Shown here: positions 16,512 through 24,116 of the stretch, one piece after another
Layout: the number at the start of each line of letters is the position of its first letter
How positions within the stretch are numbered: position 1 is the stretch's first letter
Assembly: GCA_024401455.1 (NCBI GenBank)
Contig: JAKSLA010000014.1
Location: 1 to 64,000 of the forward strand
DNA: 64,000 nucleotides
Direction of reading: 5' to 3'
Source: Paludibacteraceae bacterium
Lineage (GTDB): Bacteria; Bacteroidota; Bacteroidia; Bacteroidales; Paludibacteraceae
Notes under the pieces: generated by a model
The model's input: the letters and a program-made list of their open reading frames with translations, nothing else
Databases searched by the model: none
What the model was told of the DNA's origin: nothing
Made by a program: the position numbers and the translations under genes

Positions 16512-16551
16512 TAATTTTGCAGACTATAGAAAAAGAGGGGAACCCTTTTTT
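16512..16551 (+). promoter_or_regulatory. -7 element and leader hairpin of nfnAB
   Basis: TAATTTTG at 16512-16519 is the -7 motif. A hairpin AAAAGAGGG/CCCTTTTTT at 16531-16551 lies just after the predicted start, resembling a terminator stem. The leader to 16631 is about 105 nt. Confidence 0.5.
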
Positions 16552-16630
16552 AATGTGAAATGTAATGGGTGCAAAGTGTTGTCTGCGGTGAGTTAGGCGG
16601 GCTTTGATCAACCCTAAAAATTAGATATAA

Positions 16631-17449
16631 ATGAATAAGATTGTCAGTAAGGAGAATTTCTCTGAAAATGTGATCAAGTTGGAGGTCGAGGCACCTTTGA
16701 TTGCAAAGTCGCGCAAGGCGGGGCATTTCGTCATCGTTAGAGTGGACGAGAAGGGTGAGCGCATTCCGTTGACCATTGCTGCCGCAGATGTAGAGAAGGG
16801 TACTATCACGCTAGTTGTTCAAAAAATAGGTGTCACATCCATCAAGTTGTGTTCGTTGAACGTCGGTGATGAGATTTTGGACTTGGTTGGTCCATTGGGT
16901 AAGGCTACTCACATTGAAAAGTTTGGTACCGTCGTGTGTGCAGGTGGTGGCGTCGGTGTTGCTCCGTTGTTGCCTATCGTTGAGGCAATGAAGAAGGCAG
17001 GCAACCGAGTTATCACGGTTTTGGCTGCCCGTACGAAAGACCTCATCATTCTTGAAGAGCAAATGCGCAAGTTCTCAGACGAGGTTATCATTATGACAGA
17101 TGATGGTTCATCAGGTCGCAAGGGTTTGGTGACTAACGGTATCGAGGAGGTGGCTGCTCGTGAGAAGGTGGATTGTTGTGTGACAATCGGTCCTGCTATC
17201 ATGATGAAGTTCGTCTCTTTGTTGACAAAGAAATTGGAGATTCCGACTGTGGCTTCTTTGAATACGATCATGGTTGACGGAACAGGTATGTGTGGCGCTT
17301 GCCGTGTGACGGTGGGTGGCAAGACAAAGTTCGTCTGCGTGGATGGTCCTGAATTCGATGCTCACCAAGTGGATTTTGATGAGATGTTGATGCGTCTTGG
17401 CGCATACAAGGAGGAAGAGAAGGCCGATATGTACAAGGTAGGAAAGTAA
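16631..17449 (+). CDS. nfnA: NfnA-type ferredoxin-NADP+ reductase subunit alpha
   Basis: A 272-residue FAD/NAD-binding protein with an N-terminal ferredoxin-reductase beta-barrel (GHFVIVRV, ERIPLTIAA), a nucleotide domain (CAGGGVGVAPLLPIVEAMK, VLAARTKD) and C-terminal [2Fe-2S] Cys ligands (GTGMCGACRV, FVCVDGPEFD). With the next gene it forms NfnAB, which couples NADH and reduced ferredoxin to the reduction of two NADP+ by flavin-based bifurcation. In isolation it could be called a PyrK-like or sulfide dehydrogenase subunit, but the partner fixes the call. Cytosolic. It is 13 nt from nfnB. Confidence 0.9.
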   Translation: MNKIVSKENFSENVIKLEVEAPLIAKSRKAGHFVIVRVDEKGERIPLTIAAADVEKGTITLVVQKIGVTSIKLCSLNVGDEILDLVGPLGKATHIEKFGTVVCAGGGVGVAPLLPIVEAMKKAGNRVITVLAARTKDLIILEEQMRKFSDEVIIMTDDGSSGRKGLVTNGIEEVAAREKVDCCVTIGPAIMMKFVSLLTKKLEIPTVASLNTIMVDGTGMCGACRVTVGGKTKFVCVDGPEFDAHQVDFDEMLMRLGAYKEEEKADMYKVGK

Positions 17450-17462
17450 AAAAGAAAAGATT

Positions 17463-18911
17463 ATGGCTGAAGATAGAAATGTGGCTTGGCGTGAAGAGTT
17501 GCGCAAGTCATTGTCAAATAAGGAGCGTACGGCTCTTACTCGTGTAAAAATGAATGAGCTCGACGCTAAGTACAGAGCTCGTGTGCGCGAAGAGGTGAAT
17601 CAAGGTTTGACGAAGGAGCAGGCTTTGCAGGAGTCAAAGAGATGTTTGGATTGTCCAAATCCGACTTGTATGCAAGGTTGCCCCGTAAGCATCAACATCC
17701 CTGGTTTCATCAAGAATATCGAGCGTGGCGAATTTTTGGAGGCTGCTAAGGTTTTGAAGGAGACCAGTGCGTTGCCTGCCGTTTGTGGTCGTGTTTGTCC
17801 GCAAGAGAAGCAATGCGAATCTCAATGTATCTATAAGCAGAAATTGAAGAAGGAGGCCGTTGCCATCGGTTATTTGGAGCGTTTTGCCGCTGATTATGAA
17901 CGTGAGAGCGGTCAAATCTCCGTTCCAGAGATTAAGAACAAGAACGGTGTCAAGGTGGCAGTCGTTGGTTCAGGACCTGCTGGACTTTCGTTTGCTGGTG
18001 ATATGGCAAAGAATGGTTACTCGGTGACTGTATTCGAGGCGTTGCACGAGATTGGTGGCGTGTTGAAGTATGGTATTCCTGAGTTCCGTTTGCCAAACCG
18101 TATTGTGGACGTGGAAATCAACAACCTTCGCAAGATGGGTGTCGAGTTCGTTAAGGACTGCATCATCGGAAAGACAATCTCGATTGAGGATTTGGAGAAG
18201 GAAGGTTTCAAAGGCGTGTTCGTAGCAAGTGGAGCCGGTCTTCCTCGTTTCATGAATATTCCAGGTGAGAACTTCATCGGTATCATGTCCTCTAATGAGT
18301 ATTTGACTCGTGTAAACTTGATGGACGCTTCAAATCCAGAGTTTGACACACCTATTTATAAAGGAAAGAACGTAGCTGTTATCGGTGGTGGTAATACGGC
18401 TATGGACTCAGTTCGTACGGCATTGCGTTTGGGTGCTGAGCGTGCGATGATCGTTTATCGTCGTTCGGAGGATGAGATGCCTGCTCGTTTGGAGGAGGTG
18501 AAGCATGCTAAGGAGGAAGGCGTAGAGTTCTTGACCTTGCACAACCCAATCGAATACTTCGGTGATGAGAAGGGCCGTGTGACGAAGATGCGTTTGCAGA
18601 AGATGGAGTTGGGTGAGCCAGATGCTTCAGGCCGTCGTTCACCGGTAGAAATTCCGGGTGCGGTGGTTGACATCGATGTTGATGAAGTAATCGTCAGCGT
18701 AGGCGTGTCTCCAAATCCATTGGTGCCAAATTCGGTAGCCGGCTTGAACGTCAGTCCTAAGGGAACAATCGTGGTTAATGAAGGTATGCAGTCTTCTATT
18801 CCGATGATTTTCGCAGGTGGTGATATCGTTCGTGGAGGAGCAACGGTTATCTTGGCCATGGGTGATGGCCGTTCCGCAGCTAAGGCAATGGATGATTATT
18901 TGAAAAAGTAA
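17463..18911 (+). CDS. nfnB: NfnB / glutamate synthase small-subunit-like bifurcating oxidoreductase
   Basis: A 482-residue protein of the GltA/GltD small-chain family. N-terminal cysteines for two [4Fe-4S] clusters are present (CLDCPNPTCMQGCP and CGRVCPQEKQCESQC). An FAD site (VVGSGPAGLSFAGDMA) and an NADPH site (AVIGGGNTAMDSVRTALRLGA) follow, and it ends with a typical GGDIVRGGATVILAMGDG. Annotation pipelines often name it glutamate synthase (NADPH), but no large glutamate synthase chain is nearby while NfnA is, so NfnB is the better call. A strong terminator follows. Confidence 0.9.
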   Translation: MAEDRNVAWREELRKSLSNKERTALTRVKMNELDAKYRARVREEVNQGLTKEQALQESKRCLDCPNPTCMQGCPVSINIPGFIKNIERGEFLEAAKVLKETSALPAVCGRVCPQEKQCESQCIYKQKLKKEAVAIGYLERFAADYERESGQISVPEIKNKNGVKVAVVGSGPAGLSFAGDMAKNGYSVTVFEALHEIGGVLKYGIPEFRLPNRIVDVEINNLRKMGVEFVKDCIIGKTISIEDLEKEGFKGVFVASGAGLPRFMNIPGENFIGIMSSNEYLTRVNLMDASNPEFDTPIYKGKNVAVIGGGNTAMDSVRTALRLGAERAMIVYRRSEDEMPARLEEVKHAKEEGVEFLTLHNPIEYFGDEKGRVTKMRLQKMELGEPDASGRRSPVEIPGAVVDIDVDEVIVSVGVSPNPLVPNSVAGLNVSPKGTIVVNEGMQSSIPMIFAGGDIVRGGATVILAMGDGRSAAKAMDDYLKK

Positions 18912-18933
18912 AAATCAAAATTCAATTAATAAG

Positions 18934-18970
18934 AAAAGAGGAAAGTTCTTGATGGGCTTTCCTCTTTTTG
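18934..18970 (+). terminator. Intrinsic terminator after nfnB
   Basis: Perfect 12-base stem AAAAGAGGAAAG (18934-18945) / CTTTCCTCTTTT (18957-18968) with a T-tail. Confidence 0.9.
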
Positions 18971-19020
18971 GTTGTGGGGGTAGTGGCAAACTAACGTATA
19001 AAGTTTGGGCTTGTCTCCCG

Positions 19021-20031
19021 TTAGGCCTCCTTTTTTTCAACCCATTCCATTCCCCAAGTGAGCACTTTGTCTATGGTTGGGGTGGCGATGCCTTTTTCTG
19101 TTGCCAGATTTTTGATGAAACGAAGTCCGAAAGGGAAATCCTCGCTGAAATATCGGCTTTCAAAATCCGCCATCCAACCAAGGGGTGTCTCTTTCATCGG
19201 ACTGAGGATGTTTTGAAAGGCGGTGATGGAACGAATCTTGTTGGTGAGCGATGCGGCGTCTGTTGATTCGTAGTATTCTAATAAGGAAGGAATGCTGCCT
19301 TTGTCTAACCCTAAGGAACCCAATAGACGGAAAAATTCCTCGTCCATTTGTATGAGTGTCTGCGACGATTCGTTTGTCCACTCTTTATAGAAAAGAATGT
19401 TGTGGTCGAAGTGAACCGTCTCTTTCCCGTGAAATAGGGAGTAGAGTCGCCCGGTGTGTAGTATTGGGTTACTGTTGGTCAAGGCCGCCTCGTAAAAACT
19501 GTTGAGCAGAATGGTTGGCGTGTCGAATAGCGTTTCGATTGTTCTCCTGAAGTTGTCTGCCTTTTCTATGTTTTCAGTGGCAACGGCCACTTGAGGCTTG
19601 TAGCCTAACAGATTGGCTGATTTTCCGTATTGATCAACCCGTGCGATGAATGGAACTCTTTGGAATCCAAATAGTTCTGAATCTTTTTCTAAGATATCAT
19701 GAGCCATGAAGAAGAAGCCCGTACTTGAAACGATGCTACCCACTTTCTTGCCCTTTGTGTAGGACTTTATCTCTTGCAGTGTCTTTTCGATAAGGAATCC
19801 AGGAAGGCAAAGCAATACGATGTCACAATTGACCAGCGCTTCTTGGGCATTGGCCGAGATGACATCCAATTTGCCTTGGATGTTCTTGCCGTTGATGTCC
19901 GTAATGGTGATGTCGTGCTTCCATTGCTGAGGGTGGTTGGTGTAAAGGTTTACCGAGCAGTCTTTGTGCGAGGAGAGCACCCCCGCGCATACATGGCCTA
20001 ATGAGCCGCCACCACAAATACATATTCTCAT
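19021..20031 (-). CDS. NAD/NADP octopine/nopaline dehydrogenase family protein
   Basis: A 336-residue dehydrogenase with an N-terminal Rossmann fold (CICGGGSLGHVCAG, residues 4-17; VLLCLPGFL near 72-80). Its C-terminal helical domain contains TNSNPILHTGRL with His at residue 192, matching the catalytic N-x-x-x-H of opine dehydrogenases. Those enzymes reductively couple an amine or amino acid to a keto acid, giving N-(carboxyalkyl) products. It begins one base after the stop of the nucleotidyltransferase/PLP fusion, so both are cotranscribed and presumably act in one pathway. The amine partner could be the product of the fusion protein; that is inference. Cytosolic. Confidence 0.8.
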   Translation of the reverse strand: MRICICGGGSLGHVCAGVLSSHKDCSVNLYTNHPQQWKHDITITDINGKNIQGKLDVISANAQEALVNCDIVLLCLPGFLIEKTLQEIKSYTKGKKVGSIVSSTGFFFMAHDILEKDSELFGFQRVPFIARVDQYGKSANLLGYKPQVAVATENIEKADNFRRTIETLFDTPTILLNSFYEAALTNSNPILHTGRLYSLFHGKETVHFDHNILFYKEWTNESSQTLIQMDEEFFRLLGSLGLDKGSIPSLLEYYESTDAASLTNKIRSITAFQNILSPMKETPLGWMADFESRYFSEDFPFGLRFIKNLATEKGIATPTIDKVLTWGMEWVEKKEA

Positions 20032-20032
20032 G

Positions 20033-21844
20033 TTACAGACTTCTAAGGGATTGAATCAGTCGCATATTGTCCTCTCTGTTTCTTACGGCTAAGCGAATGT
20101 AGCTTCTGCCGTTGAAGACCTTTTTAGTGGAACAATCCTTGATGAGGATGTTGTGCTCTTCCAATAACTTTACTGCCAATTCGTGAGAAGAGAATCTCTC
20201 GGTCACTTCGCATAGGAAGTAGTTGGCTTGGCTTGGAATGACGCGTAGGAAAGGGATGCTTTCCAGTTCAGCCTTGAAGGTGGCACGCTCTTGTTGGAAC
20301 TTGGTGCAGGCCACCTTGTAGTCCTTTTCGTATTTGGAGTAGATTTGCATGAAGAATTCAGCGAAGGAGTTGATGTTCCAAATGGCTACGTCTTTCTTCG
20401 TCCAAGCAATCAATTCCGTATCAGCCGAAGCCATGATGCCCAGACGGAGGCCTGGGACGCCATACGACTTGGAGATGCTTTTCATCACCACCATCTTAGG
20501 GTAGGCTTCGAGAATTTCGTCGTGCAAGAGCGAGTCTTCCTCGTAGTTTTCGCTGAAATCAATGAAACTGATATCGACAATCAATCGGATCTCTTTGCTT
20601 TTACACCAATCGGCTAATTTTAGAATTTCGCTTTTTGATAGATAGTTGCCCGACGGATTGTCTGGGTTGATGATGAGAAGATTTTCTACAGGATTTTTTC
20701 CGAAGAAATCTATGAGGTCGTTAGCGTCATATCTGAAGTCCTCTTTCTCAGGCGTGTATTTCACCAACGATTGTTGTATTCTGCGGTTGGGATATTCCTC
20801 AAAGGTGGGGTAGATGACTCCGAGTTTCCCGTCGATGTTCTCCATCAAACTTTTGATCAGTTCTGCTGCACCGTTGCCCGGAATGACATACGGTTCTTTT
20901 GCCCCAAAACATTTGCTGGCGAGCAGAGTGTTGACATACATGCCCGAAGGGTATTCCGTCAGTAGGATGTCAAAATTGGCGCGCATTTCGTCCAAAAGTT
21001 TGGGCGATGGGAAGTAGGGATTGACAAGGTAACAGTAGTCCAGCATGCCCGGGAAACGCCAATAGCCGCCGAAACGCTTCATGTATTTGCCCAGTCGCTC
21101 GTCCCCATCGGCAAATAGAGCTTCCGCAATGTCGAGGTCGGCTTTGTCGTCCGACTCGTACCACTTTTCGTCGTTGATAGGAAGCGCCTTCAAGTCCGAC
21201 TTGTCCAAGAAGCAAATGACGCGCAGGACTTGTTCGTAGTATTCGTTGTTGCCCAACGCCTCACTGTAGGCATTGAGAAAAGGGACATACTTATGGATGG
21301 AGAACTCTCTGCTGAATTTGTAAACGTTGACAGTCTTGTAGTATTGGTCAACGTCCGAATATTTAAATGCCTTTTTGGGAACGAAGTTGATGATGTTGTT
21401 GTCTTCGTCTATTTTGACCATGGTTCCGTCCATCCAAGTCTGGTATTTAGCCACCAATGCAAGGTTGGGTTGCGGATTGTTGAGGATGAGCGGAAACATT
21501 CTATCGTCGAGCAGCAAGTCTGATTCTATTAGCAGCGTGTCGTCCTCTTGCATTTTCTCTTGGGCAAGAGAAAGTGAGTATATGTTATTGGTTTTATAGT
21601 AGATAGGGTTGTTGATGAATTCGATGTTCAGTTTGTCGGAAAAATGTTCGTTGACATAATCCACCAATTTTTGCCCTTCATAGCCAATGACGATAATCAC
21701 TCTTTGGAGGGATAATTTGCATAGTTGTTTGAGCAGTCGGTCTATCATTGGAACTCCGTTGACCGGCACCATGCATTTTGTGTTGTTGCGGGTAAATTCG
21801 CCGAGGCGTTTGCCCATTCCTGCTGCTAGTATGATTGCTTGCAT
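20033..21844 (-). CDS. Nucleotidyltransferase (LicC-like) fused to class I/II PLP enzyme (CobD/HisC-like)
   Basis: About 603 residues from ATG 21844 (MQAIILAAGMGKRL); a start at 21856 adds four residues. Residues about 1-245 form a nucleotidyltransferase with the signature LAAGMGKRL and IESDLLLDD for metal binding, closest in style to LicC-type phosphocholine cytidylyltransferases. Residues about 255-600 are a fold-type I PLP enzyme: GNGAAELI, INPDNPSGNYL, VDISFIDFS (Asp for the pyridine N) and KSISKSYGVPGLRLG (Schiff-base Lys near 459). The C-part resembles CobD (threonine-phosphate decarboxylase) and HisC. So one chain could both make a phospho-amino compound and load it onto CTP. Substrate unknown. 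Confidence 0.85.
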   Translation of the reverse strand: MQAIILAAGMGKRLGEFTRNNTKCMVPVNGVPMIDRLLKQLCKLSLQRVIIVIGYEGQKLVDYVNEHFSDKLNIEFINNPIYYKTNNIYSLSLAQEKMQEDDTLLIESDLLLDDRMFPLILNNPQPNLALVAKYQTWMDGTMVKIDEDNNIINFVPKKAFKYSDVDQYYKTVNVYKFSREFSIHKYVPFLNAYSEALGNNEYYEQVLRVICFLDKSDLKALPINDEKWYESDDKADLDIAEALFADGDERLGKYMKRFGGYWRFPGMLDYCYLVNPYFPSPKLLDEMRANFDILLTEYPSGMYVNTLLASKCFGAKEPYVIPGNGAAELIKSLMENIDGKLGVIYPTFEEYPNRRIQQSLVKYTPEKEDFRYDANDLIDFFGKNPVENLLIINPDNPSGNYLSKSEILKLADWCKSKEIRLIVDISFIDFSENYEEDSLLHDEILEAYPKMVVMKSISKSYGVPGLRLGIMASADTELIAWTKKDVAIWNINSFAEFFMQIYSKYEKDYKVACTKFQQERATFKAELESIPFLRVIPSQANYFLCEVTERFSSHELAVKLLEEHNILIKDCSTKKVFNGRSYIRLAVRNREDNMRLIQSLRSL

Positions 21845-21966
21845 CGTAGAATACATTTAGGGGATTTCGATAAATTCCCCGATTTTCTAAACTTACATTG
21901 GAAGAATCCCACCATTGCGTGCTTTTGAATTTTTGTTGCAATTTGTAGAAGTCCCCTTATATAATG

Positions 21967-21997
21967 CAAACATATAAAAAAATGCGTTATTCGGCAA
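21967..21997 (-). promoter_or_regulatory. Promoter of the fusion/opine-dehydrogenase operon
   Basis: On the minus strand, TATGTTTG (21967-21974) with TTG (21995-21997) 20 nt upstream. The predicted leader is about 115 nt. Confidence 0.65.
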
Positions 21998-22078
21998 GTG
22001 ATTTGCGAGAGAGGAATTCTTCTCAATTGGTATGGTGTGATTTTTTCCTAAAAAAGAGATATAATCGGTGAAAGTTGT

Positions 22079-22086
22079 TATTTTTG
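22079..22086 (+). promoter_or_regulatory. -7 element of the AbiE operon
   Basis: TATTTTTG matches TAnnTTTG. The leader to the ATG at 22124 is about 30 nt; no clear -33 element was found. Confidence 0.5.
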
Positions 22087-22123
22087 CATATAGTTATACG
22101 TTTTTATATAATTACTTGCAGAA

Positions 22124-22900
22124 ATGGCAATGCGTTCTAATCTCTATAAACTAAGGGTATTCTCATTAAGGGATGTGATTCAACAATTGAATATGACGTC
22201 AGTTGCAGCGTCTGCTTCACTTTCAAGGTGGCAAGAGAAAGGAGTCATCAAGATGGTACGAAGGAACCTCTATTCTGTTGTAGACCCGATAACAAACGTA
22301 CCAGTTGCAGACAAATATGAGATAGCAACCAATATTACAGCAACATCGTATGTAGGATGGCATACCGCCCTAGAATTCCATGGAATAGCACACCAGCCCT
22401 TTTACAATGCCTATGTGGGTAGCCAAAATCGTTTCAATGCCTTCAGTTTCGAAGATGTTGAATTTGAATATTGTTCGACAAGCATAGAACCGATTGAGAA
22501 TAATGGGGTTATCCGCCCCGTAGGTAATGCCTATGTGCGGGTTACCAATTTAGAAAGAACTGTTATTGATTGCTGTGACAACATTGAGCGTGCGGGAGGT
22601 GTTGAGGAACTATTTCATTGTTTGGAAGGGGTAACAATGTTGAACGAGAACCTGCTCATCAAGTATCTCGGTATTTACAATAAAACATTTCTGTATCAAA
22701 AAGTTGGGTACATATTGGAGAAGAACTTAAAACACATAAGAGTAAGCGTACAATTCATTGAGTTGTGTCGTAGCAAGGGCGCTATTCACACCCAACGGCT
22801 GAGCAAAATTGAGGATTGCAATTCATATGTATGCCGTTGGAAACTTTATGTGCCTGAATATTGTTTGGAAGAAGAAAGGAAAAATTATGAGCTCATATAA
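22124..22900 (+). CDS. abiEi: AbiEi-type antitoxin / transcriptional regulator
   Basis: A 258-residue protein with an N-terminal winged-helix domain (LRDVIQQLNMTSVAASASLSR; then a KGVIKMVRRNLYSVVDP wing, residues about 12-55). A C-terminal domain of the AbiEi antitoxin family follows (ATSYVGWHTALEFHG, VTNLERTVIDCC, EELFHCLEG). In type IV systems the antitoxin represses the operon and counteracts the AbiEii nucleotidyltransferase without direct complex formation. It overlaps the toxin gene by 14 nt (ATG at 22887). Base composition is more AT-rich than the flanks, consistent with transfer. ATG 22130 is an equally possible start. Confidence 0.85.
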   Translation: MAMRSNLYKLRVFSLRDVIQQLNMTSVAASASLSRWQEKGVIKMVRRNLYSVVDPITNVPVADKYEIATNITATSYVGWHTALEFHGIAHQPFYNAYVGSQNRFNAFSFEDVEFEYCSTSIEPIENNGVIRPVGNAYVRVTNLERTVIDCCDNIERAGGVEELFHCLEGVTMLNENLLIKYLGIYNKTFLYQKVGYILEKNLKHIRVSVQFIELCRSKGAIHTQRLSKIEDCNSYVCRWKLYVPEYCLEEERKNYELI

Positions 22901-23855
22901 TAAAGATTATATAGAAAGAATTGCCCAAGAGAAAGGTTTCCTACGTGATAATCTTGAAAAGGTCATGCGTCTTGCTGAGATATTGAGTTATTTTGGCAAA
23001 AGTGAACAACTCGGAAAATCCTTGGCTTTAAAAGGAGGAACAGCTATAAATCTGACTGTTTTTGAGATGCCACGTTTGTCGGTTGACATAGATCTTGACT
23101 TTTGTCTTGATGTAAGTAGAGAAGAAATGATTGACATTAGGCAATCAGTGAATAAAGAGATTCTGTACTATATGAGTGCTGAAGGATATGTGCTTAAACC
23201 AGGAACAAAGAATCCGCACACTCTTGATTCTTGGGTATTCGGCTATACGAACGCCGCTGGAAATTTGGACAACATAAAGATAGAAATCAACTACAGTGAT
23301 AGATGCCACGCATTGCCTGTAATAGAGAAAGAAGTACATATTGACTTTCTTGGCAACATGAAAGTCAATGTGATATCTCCGATTGAACTCTTTGCTAGCA
23401 AAATTAACGCACTTATTAGCCGTGCTGCCATACGGGACATTTATGATGTTAACGGCATGATTTGTGAGCAACTATTCAAAAGCGAAGAAGAAATAAATCT
23501 ACTTCGTAAAATTTTTATCTTTTATATGGCTGTTGGTTCAAGTTGTAAGGCAGAGGATGTTACCCTTCAACGGAAAAATTTCAAGCATATTGAAACCTTA
23601 GGATTTGCTCAGGTAAGAGCACAGTTGATTCCTGTGCTTCGAAAAAATGAGAAATTCGACTATTTAACATGTAAAGAAAGAGTTTTAGACTTTCTAAATA
23701 ACTTCCTTATTTTCTCTGAAAATGAAAAATCGTTCATTGCGCATTTCAATCAAAGAGAATATCAGCCAGAACTTCTTTTTGGAGATAGTGACATTACAGA
23801 AAGAATTAAGAATCATCCAATGGCACTTTGGAAATGCAGACCCCATGAGCGGTAA
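22887..23855 (+). CDS. abiEii: AbiEii-type nucleotidyltransferase toxin
   Basis: About 322 residues from the ATG at 22887; the longer frame from 22809 would be out of register with the antitoxin coding sequence. The nucleotidyltransferase core is plain: LALKGGTAINLTVFEMPRLS gives the G-G-T loop and VDIDLDFCLD the metal-binding Asp pair. IEINYSDRCHALPV and SPIELFASKINALISR follow, as in the AbiEii/MenA family. Related MenT toxins add nucleotides to tRNA acceptor ends using an NTP. It is translationally coupled to the antitoxin. No transposase or integrase is beside the pair. Confidence 0.88.
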   Translation: MSSYNKDYIERIAQEKGFLRDNLEKVMRLAEILSYFGKSEQLGKSLALKGGTAINLTVFEMPRLSVDIDLDFCLDVSREEMIDIRQSVNKEILYYMSAEGYVLKPGTKNPHTLDSWVFGYTNAAGNLDNIKIEINYSDRCHALPVIEKEVHIDFLGNMKVNVISPIELFASKINALISRAAIRDIYDVNGMICEQLFKSEEEINLLRKIFIFYMAVGSSCKAEDVTLQRKNFKHIETLGFAQVRAQLIPVLRKNEKFDYLTCKERVLDFLNNFLIFSENEKSFIAHFNQREYQPELLFGDSDITERIKNHPMALWKCRPHER

Positions 23856-24052
23856 TAGGTAAGAAAATTGCTATAGTCTACCACCAGCATTAGACATTGT
23901 TCTTGGGCCTTCATGTTGAGGAAAATTTGAAAAGTACGACTGAACCGCACTTGTTAATCTCCGTTTTCAAGTACACCTCTTGAATAGACTCTTGCGTAAA
24001 CATATCCCTAACTTTCTTTCCCATATATGTCCCTCTATAATTGATTTTTTTC

Positions 24053-24060
24053 TATTTTTG
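24053..24060 (+). promoter_or_regulatory. -7 element of the YfhO-like gene
   Basis: TATTTTTG motif. The leader to the ATG at 24117 is about 50 nt. The gap from the AbiE toxin holds nothing else that I recognise. Confidence 0.5.
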
Positions 24061-24116
24061 TCCTATTATTGGTAGTCTGGATAGTTTTGGAATCAGACAA
24101 GTTTAAAGGAATAAAT

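Noticed and set aside
17463..18911. NADPH glutamate synthase small chain as main function
   Set aside because: No large chain is present, and the adjacent NfnA subunit identifies the NfnAB complex.
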